A DNA stretch of 64,000 nucleotides from GCA-2737725 sp033763995 (GTDB taxonomy: Bacteria > Pseudomonadota > Alphaproteobacteria > Rhodospirillales > Rhodospirillaceae), in contig JANRJL010000004.1 in the NCBI GenBank assembly GCA_033763995.1, forward strand, positions 70,748 to 134,747. The letters are read 5' to 3'. The notes under the pieces are model-generated. The model was given only the letters and a program-made list of their open reading frames with translations, did not search any database and had not been told where the DNA came from. Both the position numbers and the translations under genes were made by a program. Of this stretch, positions 57,617 through 64,000 are shown piece by piece. Each line of letters opens with the position of its first letter. The stretch's first letter is position 1.

Positions 57617-59222
57617 GGCGCGCATCGAGCAGCCCTCCGTTCCCGTGATGGCGCCGGGTCCCGCCGCGCAGGCCTCGTGGCTCAAGCGCTGGCTGAAGAT
57701 ATGGCCCGACAACATCGGCACCTCGCTGATCGCGGTGCTCATGCTGGTGGTGATCGTGTTCACCGCCACGTCGCTGGTGTTCTACGCCGTGTTCCGCGAC
57801 GACGCCGCCATCGCCGCCGCCGCCAGCCAAGCCGCCGACCAGGTCATCGCCATCCGCCGTTTGGTGGAACGCGCCCCGCCGCAGGATCGCCAGTTGTTGA
57901 TCCGCCGGTTGAATTCGCCGGCCATGGCCATGGTGCTGACGGGCCGGCCGATCGTGCAGCAATCCGACGACAATTTTTCCACGCGCGTGGTGTTGCGCCG
58001 CCTGGAGCGCGAGTTCCCCGAGGGCACCGAGATCCGCGTCGACAGCTCGATCGAGCGCCACGGCGTGGCGGGCGAGGCGTTCCCGACCGACGAGGAAATT
58101 CTGCGCCAGATGAGCGACGACGAGGACGACGATGCCCGCGCCATGGGCGCGCCGCGGCCCGGCGGGCAAGCGCTGTCCGATCAGGAGCGCCGCGAACGCC
58201 GGATGGAACGCTTCATCCAACGCACGCCGCCGCTGATGGGCGCGCTGGGACCCGAGGCCATGATCCGCGTTTCCGTGCGCGTGGGCGAGAACGCCTGGTT
58301 CAATTCGCGCATCGTGCTGGCGGTGCGCGATCCGCCGCGCTCCTCCGAACCGATCCTGTTTCTCACCGGCGTGTCGCTGCTGGTGGCCGTGGTGGGCCTG
58401 TGGGGCCTGCGCCGCGCCATCAAGCCCCTGTTCGTGTTCGCCGCCGCCGCCGAGCGCCTGGGGGTCGACGTCAACGCCGAACCCATGGAGGAACGGGGCC
58501 CCGGCGAGGTGCGCCGCGCCGCGCGCGCCTTCAACACCATGCAGACGCGCCTCAAGCGCTTCATCCAGGACCGCACCCAAATGCTGGCGGCCATCAGCCA
58601 CGACCTGCGCACGCCCATCACGCGCATGAAGCTGCGCGCCGAATTCGTCGAGGACGAGGAGCAGCGCCGCAAGATGCTGCGCGACCTGGACGAAATGGAG
58701 GCCATGATCGCGGCCACCTTGGCCTTCGCCCGCGACGATGCCGCCAACGAGCCCGCGACGCCCATCGACTTGGCCGCGCTGCTGGCGGGCATCGCCGCCG
58801 ACGCCCGCGCGGCCGGCCACGACGTCGCTTATTCCGGCCCGGCGGCGTTGGACGTCACCGCGCGGCCCCTGGCCTTGAAGCGCGCCGTGGGCAACCTGGT
58901 CGACAACGCCGTCAAGTACGGCAAGCGGGCGCGCATCGGCTTGGCGGCCAGCGACGACACCGTCGAAATTCGCGTCGACGACGACGGCCCGGGCATTCCC
59001 AACGGCGACCACGAGCGCGTGTTCGCGCCCTTCGTGCGGCTGGAGGCCTCGCGCTCGCGCGAGACCGGCGGCACGGGCCTGGGGCTGACGATCACGCGCA
59101 ACGCCATTCGCTCCATGGGCGGCGACGTGGAACTGATCAACCGCGCGCCGACGGCGCAGCAGGGCGCGGGCCTCACGGCGCGCGTGACTTTGCCCTTGGC
59201 GGCGGCTAACAAGAGGGTGTAA
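57609..59222 (+). CDS. EnvZ-like sensor histidine kinase
   Basis: A 537-residue membrane kinase starting at GTG 57609, which overlaps the regulator stop. Helix 1 is IAVLMLVVIVFTATSLVFYA and helix 2 is LFLTGVSLLVAVVGLWGL, enclosing a periplasmic domain of about 180 residues. The latter has an acidic, Arg-rich stretch (SDDEDDDARAMG). HAMP is followed by the H-box AAISHDLRTPITRMK, N-box NLVDNAVKYG and GTGLGLTITRNA. It pairs with the regulator; the signal is unknown. Confidence 0.94.
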   Translation: MAEARIEQPSVPVMAPGPAAQASWLKRWLKIWPDNIGTSLIAVLMLVVIVFTATSLVFYAVFRDDAAIAAAASQAADQVIAIRRLVERAPPQDRQLLIRRLNSPAMAMVLTGRPIVQQSDDNFSTRVVLRRLEREFPEGTEIRVDSSIERHGVAGEAFPTDEEILRQMSDDEDDDARAMGAPRPGGQALSDQERRERRMERFIQRTPPLMGALGPEAMIRVSVRVGENAWFNSRIVLAVRDPPRSSEPILFLTGVSLLVAVVGLWGLRRAIKPLFVFAAAAERLGVDVNAEPMEERGPGEVRRAARAFNTMQTRLKRFIQDRTQMLAAISHDLRTPITRMKLRAEFVEDEEQRRKMLRDLDEMEAMIAATLAFARDDAANEPATPIDLAALLAGIAADARAAGHDVAYSGPAALDVTARPLALKRAVGNLVDNAVKYGKRARIGLAASDDTVEIRVDDDGPGIPNGDHERVFAPFVRLEASRSRETGGTGLGLTITRNAIRSMGGDVELINRAPTAQQGAGLTARVTLPLAAANKRV

Positions 59223-59253
59223 GTCGTCCCCGCGTCGCGTTCTGTTGCCCTCC

Positions 59254-60003
59254 ATGGTTTTTCCCGGCGAGACCGAACTCATCCTGGCCGCGCTGATGTT
59301 CCTGGGTGCCGCGCTGTACACCTCGGTCGGGCACGCGGGCGCGTCGGTGTACCTGGCGCTCATGGCGCTGTTCGGCGTCGCGCCCGAGGTGATGCGGCCC
59401 ACCGCGCTGGTGCTCAACGTCCTGGTCTCCACCTTTACCTCCTTTCGTTTCGTCGCCGCCGGACTGTTCCGGTGGCGAACGCTTTGGCCCTTCCTGCTGG
59501 GGGCCTTGCCGATGGCCTTCGTCGGCGGGGCGATCCAGTTGCCCGGCCAGTTCTACAAGCCGCTGGTCGGCGCCGTGCTGCTGATCGCCGCCGTGCGCCT
59601 GCTGTGGCCCGCGGACTTCAAGCCCAACCAGGAGCCCACCGACCCGCCGATCGTTCCCGCCGTTCTCGGCGGAGTGGCCATCGGCTTTCTGTCGGGCCTG
59701 ACGGGCACCGGCGGCGGCATTTTCCTCTCGCCCATCTTGTTGTTCATGGGCTGGAGCGCGACGCGCGCCGCTTCGGGCGTCGCCGCCGTGTTCATCCTCG
59801 GCAATTCGAGTTTCGGCCTTCTGGGCAACGTCGCCTCGGTCAAGGCGGTGCCCGACGAACTGCCGGTTTACGTTCTCGCCGTGCTGGCGGGCGCGGTGGT
59901 GGGCACCACGCTCGGCATCAAAAAGCTGCCCGTGGCCGGCATCCTGAAGGCCCTGGGCCTTGTGCTGGTCATCGCGGGGCTCAAGCTAATCGGACTGTAC
60001 TGA
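59254..60003 (+). CDS. TauE/SafE-family membrane protein
   Basis: A 249-residue membrane protein with about eight helices. Duplicated signatures are SVGHAGASVYLALMALFGV near the N-terminus and GLTGTGGGIFLSPILLFMGW in the middle. The family exports sulfite, sulfonates or related anions. The ATG at 59254 (MVFPGETELIL) is preferred over TTG 59245; no strong ribosome site is seen. It follows the kinase by 31 bp. Confidence 0.88.
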   Translation: MVFPGETELILAALMFLGAALYTSVGHAGASVYLALMALFGVAPEVMRPTALVLNVLVSTFTSFRFVAAGLFRWRTLWPFLLGALPMAFVGGAIQLPGQFYKPLVGAVLLIAAVRLLWPADFKPNQEPTDPPIVPAVLGGVAIGFLSGLTGTGGGIFLSPILLFMGWSATRAASGVAAVFILGNSSFGLLGNVASVKAVPDELPVYVLAVLAGAVVGTTLGIKKLPVAGILKALGLVLVIAGLKLIGLY

Positions 60004-60017
60004 GTGGGACCATCACC

Positions 60018-60602
60018 ATGACCGACATCGATCTCCGGCGCCGCGTGACCTTGGGCGGCCTCGCTGCCGCCAGTGTCGGCATCAATCCCGCCATGGCCGC
60101 CGACGATCAGCCCATGACCAAGGCCATGGTGCGCGCCCAACTGCCGGTGCTCGCGCGCCACGAGGGCGTGTGGGAGGGCACCTTCCGCCGCTACGATCCC
60201 AAGGGCGACAAGCTGGCCGAGTTCAAGGCCCGCATTGTGACTCGTCTCTATGGCGACGAGCGCATGCCCAAGATCTACCATCAGACCAACACCTACTTCT
60301 TGCCCGACGGCAAGACCCAGGTGATCGAATCGCCCGGCGAATTCCGCGCGGGCCGGCTGCTGTTCGAGAACGAGCGCGTCAAGGGCTGGAGCACCGACGA
60401 CCTCACCGACCCCTTCAAGCGCACCGTGTTCCTGTACATGGAGTACGTCTCCGACCCCGGCTCCTACGTCTATGAGATGATCAACATCTCCGACGACGGG
60501 CGGCACCGCACGCGCATGACGCAGTTCCTCAAGGGCGGCCAAACCACCATGCGCACCTGCATCGACGAAACCAAGGTCACCGACGATTGGTCGAAGGGGT
60601 AA
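60018..60602 (+). CDS. Lipocalin-like DUF3598-type protein
   Basis: A 194-residue protein. The leader DLRRRVTLGGLAAASVG suggests Tat export, with a cut near AMA/ADD. RHEGVWEGTFRRYDPKGD and ESPGEFRAGRLLFENERVKG look like the DUF3598/lipocalin-type beta barrel, a family of unknown role. It starts 14 bp after the TauE-like gene. Confidence 0.6.
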   Translation: MTDIDLRRRVTLGGLAAASVGINPAMAADDQPMTKAMVRAQLPVLARHEGVWEGTFRRYDPKGDKLAEFKARIVTRLYGDERMPKIYHQTNTYFLPDGKTQVIESPGEFRAGRLLFENERVKGWSTDDLTDPFKRTVFLYMEYVSDPGSYVYEMINISDDGRHRTRMTQFLKGGQTTMRTCIDETKVTDDWSKG

Positions 60603-60625
60603 GTCGCGGCTGGGTGCGCTACGCG

Positions 60626-61078
60626 TCATTTGCGACCTTCCACTGTGAGCGGGTCGACGACGTCGAGAAACTTGAAGCGGTGGAAGCCCAGATCGCGCGT
60701 GTAAATGGTCTTGATGCCGTGCTCGCGCATGAGGATGGCGGTCTCGGCATCGTGCATGGCGTTACCCGAAAGCCCGGGCGTTTCGCGCAGGACTTCGCTT
60801 GCAACGGCAGCATGGCGTTCGCGCGCGGCCAGCATGGAGAGGCCGGGCGAGCGCAACATCCCTTCGAAAAAGCCCCAAGCCTCGCCCGCGCTCAGCGGCC
60901 TGGGGCAAATGCGCGGATGCGTCGCCACACGCAGATACTCGTAAAAGATGCCCCAGGTCAGGTGCCACGCTCCGGCTTGCAGACGGCAGCGTTCGACGAA
61001 TGCGCGGCAAGCGGCGTGGTATGGCGAGGTGTCGTCAACCGCGTAAATCAACACGTTCGTGTCGAGCACGAACATCAT
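60626..61078 (-). CDS. vapC: VapC-family PIN toxin
   Basis: A 150-residue PIN ribonuclease. Acidic residues are in FVLDTNVLIYAVDD, WGIFYEYLRV, MHDAETAILM and TIYTRDLGFHRF. Cleavage of tRNA or rRNA is the known VapC activity. Its ATG overlaps the antitoxin stop by 4 nt (ATGA). Confidence 0.9.
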   Translation of the reverse strand: MMFVLDTNVLIYAVDDTSPYHAACRAFVERCRLQAGAWHLTWGIFYEYLRVATHPRICPRPLSAGEAWGFFEGMLRSPGLSMLAARERHAAVASEVLRETPGLSGNAMHDAETAILMREHGIKTIYTRDLGFHRFKFLDVVDPLTVEGRK

Positions 61079-61302
61079 TCGCGCTCCATGGCGTCGTAAA
61101 GTGCGTCGCGGTCGGCGATATCGACCAGCATCGGCCCCATGGAATACGACGGCAGCGGCGGCAGGGGGTCGTTGCTGGGCTTGGCGTTGAGAAACGTACG
61201 CAAGGCGGTTTCGACCAGTTCGCCCATGGTCATGCCGCGCTTGGCCGCTTCGCGTTTAACCTTGGCCATGACGGTGTCGTCGATGTTGAGGGTGGTTTTC
61301 AT
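61075..61302 (-). CDS. vapB: VapB-family antitoxin
   Basis: A 75-residue ribbon-helix-helix antitoxin: MKTTLNIDDTVMAKVKREAA, then KRGMTMGELVETALRTFL. The C-terminal tail would bind the toxin. GGAGG sits before the ATG at 61302. A perfect 9 bp palindrome 12 bp upstream is a likely operator. Confidence 0.9.
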   Translation of the reverse strand: MKTTLNIDDTVMAKVKREAAKRGMTMGELVETALRTFLNAKPSNDPLPPLPSYSMGPMLVDIADRDALYDAMERE

Positions 61303-61314
61303 CGCCTATCCTCC

Positions 61315-61336
61315 ATGATATGGCAAACCATATCAT
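61315..61336 (-). promoter_or_regulatory. Probable VapB operator
   Basis: ATGATATGG-CAAA-CCATATCAT is a perfect inverted repeat 12-34 bp upstream of vapB. A further ATATGG lies just beyond. RHH antitoxins commonly bind such sites to autoregulate; binding is inferred. Confidence 0.75.
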
Positions 61337-61375
61337 TCATATGGAAATATGGCAATTTTGCGGAGGTGTGCGGTC

Positions 61376-62137
61376 TCACGGCCCGGTCTCCAGGGTTCCC
61401 AGCACATAGTCGCGGTCGATGGCCGCCCAGACGTAGCGCACCAAAATCCGGTCGGGCCCCGTGAACCAGATATCCGAGTGCCCGTCCATCAGCACGTGCT
61501 GGGCGCGGAAGGTGCCGGCCGGCACGGTCACGTCGTCCTCGCCCTTGTAGACGAAGCTCTGCGGCTGGATCTGGCCCAGCAGATGAGTCTCGGGCCCGCC
61601 TTGGGTATTCAGAAAATACACCTCGCCCTTTTGCTCCACCTCGGGCGTGGGTGTCACGTACCACGGGTGCCAACTGTCGAGCGCCAAGGGATGCGTGACG
61701 AAGGAGAACTGCGCCGGTGCGCGCGTGGTTTGCGCCACGCGACCCGCGGGGCCCGTGGACAGCGCGTGCAGCACGTCGCCCGCCACGTGCAAGGTCAACG
61801 CGCCGCGATAACCGGCCTTGGTGAACAGCGTCACATAGGCGTCCATGGGCCGGAAGTTGGCCGCCACGCGCAACGTGACGTTGGCTTGCACGTCGCGGGC
61901 GGTGATGTCGGTGGCGGCTCTCATTGTACGAGACCCGTCGGCGTGGACGGTGAGGTGGAAGTCCTCGCGCCCGCGCACGGTTTGATCCTTCAGCGTGCGG
62001 TATTCGTAAACCCCCTTGGCCCAGCGCACGATGTTGGTGTTGCGCGTGGCCTCGGGCCCGGTCTTGTCGGCGGTGAATTGGGCGTGGGCATGGTTGGTGC
62101 TGAGCAGAAGAGCGGCAACACAAACAACTGAGAACAT
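61376..62137 (-). CDS. Exported beta-rich protein, DUF3108-like
   Basis: A 253-residue protein with signal peptide SVVCVAALLLSTNHAHA. The mature part has VYEYRTLKDQTVRGREDFHL, VTHPLALDSWHPWYV and DVTVPAGTFRAQHVLMDG. The last is reminiscent of the DUF3108/LolA-like fold, where PAGTF-type strands recur. The ATG at 62137 gives the signal peptide. It is isolated, followed by vapBC and preceded by a repeat. The family call is tentative. Confidence 0.6.
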   Translation of the reverse strand: MFSVVCVAALLLSTNHAHAQFTADKTGPEATRNTNIVRWAKGVYEYRTLKDQTVRGREDFHLTVHADGSRTMRAATDITARDVQANVTLRVAANFRPMDAYVTLFTKAGYRGALTLHVAGDVLHALSTGPAGRVAQTTRAPAQFSFVTHPLALDSWHPWYVTPTPEVEQKGEVYFLNTQGGPETHLLGQIQPQSFVYKGEDDVTVPAGTFRAQHVLMDGHSDIWFTGPDRILVRYVWAAIDRDYVLGTLETGP

Positions 62138-62149
62138 CTGACTCAAACT

Positions 62150-62293
62150 GTCATCCTGGGCCCTGTGCCGGCTAGATTTTCTTGCCGTCTCGGCGGCTAG
62201 AAAATCTGCCGCCCTCGACGGCCGGGGATCCAGGGCGAAAACGTGCATCCGTGTTGTGGCCCCTGGGTCCTGGGCATGAAGCCCAGGACGACA
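62150..62293. repeat. REP-like paired palindrome, copy 4, with inserted hairpin
   Basis: The flanks match the other copies (GTCATCCTGGG... GGATCCAGGG, then GTCCTGGGCATGAAGCCCAG and GACGACA). The first palindrome is split by about 59 bp (62167-62225) containing AGATTTTCT at 62174-62182 inverted as AGAAAATCT at 62199-62207. This looks like one repeat inserted into another. Confidence 0.75.
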
Positions 62294-62307
62294 ATCGAGT
62301 GTTTGGC

Positions 62308-62997
62308 TCATCCGCCCTTGCCTCCGTGCTTGACGCTCCAGGCCACGGGGTCGGCGAGGAACTCTTTCACGCCGGCGATGGCGGCGGGCGAAAACGACTT
62401 CTTCTCCTCGGCGGCGGCCAGCACGTCGCGCCAGGTGCACAGGTAGTGCAGCGACAGGCCCTCGGCGGCGAGGCTTTCCTCCGCGCCGGGGAACGCGCCG
62501 TAGAAGAACACCACGAAGCAGTGGCCGCACACCGCGCCCGCGTCGCGCAGCGCCTTCACGAACAGCAGCTTCGATCCGCCGTCGCTGGCCAAGTCCTCCA
62601 CCAGCAGCACGCGCTGGCCGTCTCCGAAGTGGCCCTCGATCTGGGCGTTGCGCCCAAATCCTTTTGGTTTTTTGCGCACGTACAGCATGGGCTTGGACAA
62701 TTCCTCCGAGATCCATGCGGCATAGGGAATGCCCGCCGTCTCGCCGCCCGCGACCAAATCGATCTCGGCGCGGCCCACGGCCTCGTCCAACTCGGCGCGG
62801 GCGAGCGCCATGGCGGTGCGCCGCTCGGGCAGAAACGAGATCAGCTTGCGGCAGTCGATGTACACCGGGCTCGCCCAACCGGCGGTGAGCTTGTAGGGCT
62901 CCTCGGGGCGGAAGTTGACGGCTTTGATGTCCAGCAGAATCTCGGCCACTTTGCGGCCCGCCGCCATCTGCCTCGCGTTGCGTGGTTTGCCCGTCAT
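62308..62997 (-). CDS. pyrE: Orotate phosphoribosyltransferase
   Basis: A 229-residue type I PRTase making OMP from orotate and PRPP. The PRPP motif is VLLVEDLASDGGSK. YVRKKPKGFG holds the catalytic flexible-loop lysine, followed by a loop QIEGHFGDGQ. LTAGWASPVYIDCRKLIS binds orotate. The ATG at 62997 follows GGGAGA. It is flanked by repeats on both sides. Confidence 0.95.
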   Translation of the reverse strand: MTGKPRNARQMAAGRKVAEILLDIKAVNFRPEEPYKLTAGWASPVYIDCRKLISFLPERRTAMALARAELDEAVGRAEIDLVAGGETAGIPYAAWISEELSKPMLYVRKKPKGFGRNAQIEGHFGDGQRVLLVEDLASDGGSKLLFVKALRDAGAVCGHCFVVFFYGAFPGAEESLAAEGLSLHYLCTWRDVLAAAEEKKSFSPAAIAGVKEFLADPVAWSVKHGGKGG

Positions 62998-63478
62998 GAC
63001 GTGTGAAATCTCCCGTGAAAAACGTTCGATTCGGTCGCCGTGTTTAACCGGAGTGCGGGGCCGCGCGCCAGAACTTGTACGACCGAAAGATGTGGGGAAA
63101 ACCGGCGAATTTCGCCGCACTTTCGCGCCCCGGATCGCGCGGGCGTATGTTGCACCGCACACGAACGCCCGCGGAATTCCTGGCGGAAATCCGCGCCCGC
63201 GCGACAATCGTTAACGCCTGTTCCGCCTGTTATTTCAGGCTCCGCGCAAAAATAACAGGCTGAGGAGGACAAGCGCGTTTTCACGCGCCGCCGCACCGCT
63301 CGGCAGAGATGGGCAACCATGGACAACCTCGCGTGTTAGCTGTGCGCGCTCTTTCAGCGGAGCACCGCTCCCGCGCGCACAATTCAATCACGCATCAAGG
63401 CTAGGCCCGGCGCAACGCGGGGGCAAGAAATGCGTGGGGTTATCCCCGGAATTCAGGTGGCAAAAAAAGCAAGAAACT
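62998..63478. other. Repeat-containing intergenic stretch without genes
   Basis: No credible gene is seen between pyrE and the orphan antitoxin. It should hold the pyrE promoter. A palindromic repeat sits at 63216-63260; the rest is GC-rich with no clear motif. Confidence 0.5.
63216..63260 (-). repeat. CCTGTTATTT palindromic repeat, copy B
   Basis: CCTGTTATTT (63226-63235) is inverted as AAATAACAGG (63250-63259), with an extra CCTGTT at 63217-63222. The reverse complement matches the copy at 16512-16555, including GGAGCCTG in the loop and the trailing AACAGG. Confidence 0.75.
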
Positions 63479-63562
63479 TGGATCCCCGTTTTCACGGGGA
63501 TGACAATTGAGTTGTTTGATTCATCACGCCCATGTCGTCCCTGCGAAAGCGGGGACCCAGGG
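63479..63562. repeat. Inverted pair of CCCCGYKAAARCGGGG-type REP palindromes
   Basis: GGATCCCCGTTTTCACGGGG and ATGAC at 63480-63504 faces GTCGTCCCTGCGAAAGCGGG and GACCC at 63534-63558. The two are head to head with about 30 bp between. They resemble the widespread GTCATCCCCGCGAAAGC-type repeat and differ in loop from the REP family at 1434. The pair abuts the 3' end of the orphan antitoxin. Confidence 0.75.
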
Positions 63563-63727
63563 TTACCGGGTGGGCTTTTCGGCGGGCGGGCTCGGCTTCA
63601 AGTTCGGAAACCGCACGCGCTTGGCCTTGCTCCAGTCGATGTACTCGGTGGAGTCATGCGTTTTCCAAAACTCGCGCTCCTCCTGTTCGGAAGCGAAGTG
63701 GGGGATGGGTTTTGGGTTATTGGGCAT
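63563..63727 (-). CDS. Orphan CopG/BrnA-type antitoxin, short
   Basis: A 54-residue protein: MPNNPKPIPHFASEQEEREF, then FWKTHDSTEYIDWSKAKRVR and FPNLKPS. That is the conserved N-terminal motif of CopG-like antitoxins. The usual ribbon-helix-helix tail after LKPS is missing; it ends PPAEKPTR next to a REP pair. No toxin gene lies on either side, so it is probably a remnant. The ATG at 63727 has AAGG upstream. Confidence 0.65.
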   Translation of the reverse strand: MPNNPKPIPHFASEQEEREFWKTHDSTEYIDWSKAKRVRFPNLKPSPPAEKPTR

Positions 63728-63933
63728 AGGTGGTGACCTTGGCAAACATAGAACCGGGCAAAATTGAAGAACACGCGCACCAAACAAAAAGCTGATATGC
63801 TTGAAAAGTTGAAGTTAGGCAAATCATAGCATTTTTACGAAGCGAAATCTAAGGTGAAAACTAGGCTGCATACTCATAAAGCCTAGGCAAGATGCGTGTC
63901 GAGTGATTCAATCTCTGGAACGGGAGATTGAAC

Positions 63934-64000
63934 ATGGCACATGGCCGATATGACCTGACTGAGTTCGAGTGGAAGACGATCCAGCCTCTGTTGCCGAACA
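63934..64000 (+). CDS. IS5-type transposase, N-terminal fragment (runs off the window)
   Basis: The frame from ATG 63934 reads MAHGRYDLTEFEWKTIQPLL and continues to the edge. RYDLTEFEW.xIQPLLP is the typical start of IS5-family (IS427-like) DDE transposases. A TTCAATCTC / GAGATTGAA hairpin lies immediately before the ATG and could hide the ribosome site. The left IS end should lie within about 80 bp upstream, but I cannot place it without the right end. Confidence 0.75.
   Translation, partial: MAHGRYDLTEFEWKTIQPLLPN

Noticed and set aside
63788..63933. Left terminal inverted repeat of the IS element at the right edge
   Set aside because: The transposase start is clear, but without the right end inside the window the terminal repeat cannot be identified.

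Overview
The window is about 65% GC, densely packed, and reads as chromosomal DNA of an alphaproteobacterium. The evidence for this is the run holC, ndk, purN, purM, DUF2066, hdaA, sixA, ppk, ppx, rnd, aspS, plus an HDAC-xseB-ispA-dxs-tlyA operon, a pdxH-CDF pair, EipB-type envelope proteins and a Rickettsia-type 17 kDa antigen homologue. I cannot name the order or genus. There are no rRNA or tRNA genes and no CRISPR array.

Layout. 1-16 kb: replication and nucleotide genes (holC end, ndk, purN, an atypical purM, hdaA), then polyphosphate metabolism (sixA, ppk, ppx), a nitrilase, RNase D, an exported amidase, two toxin-antitoxin (TA) modules and a cytochrome b561 / exported HutX-like pair. 17-38 kb: aspS, a diguanylate cyclase, two tandem EipB paralogues, fructokinase, a persulfide-dioxygenase-like gene, the isoprenoid operon, sppA/aroC/fabI, a YihY membrane protein, two more TA modules, pdxH and a cation efflux gene. 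38-53 kb: accessory genes, including UspA, a disrupted yedK, PhzF, a CpcT/CpeT-fold protein, PadR with a membrane partner, a Tat amidase, a serine hydrolase, a DUF1838 protein, a TonB receptor and an M14 peptidase. 53-64 kb: an orphan TRAP binding protein, a radical SAM protein, a two-component system divergent from an operon of two tiny membrane proteins and a tandem-domain secreted protein, vapBC, pyrE, an orphan antitoxin and the start of an IS5-type transposase.

The most unusual content is non-coding. Two 165-168 bp elements (22645-22809 and 37672-37839) share one fine architecture: two hairpins with 16 bp arms, loops of about 23 nt, a 3-4 nt A- or T-rich bulge next to a shared CTAG...TGAATCTAG core, and CTAG-type ends. 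The stem sequences mostly differ between them. A related double hairpin lies in frame inside yedK, which also has an in-frame amber codon. Other repeats are a 4-5 copy tandem array of intrinsic terminators after the TonB receptor, three tandem long hairpins ending 14 nt before a response-regulator start, a MITE-like element before ppk, and several REP-like palindrome families. Five TA modules and one orphan antitoxin lie in 64 kb, and five convergent gene pairs share a 4-nt stop-codon overlap.
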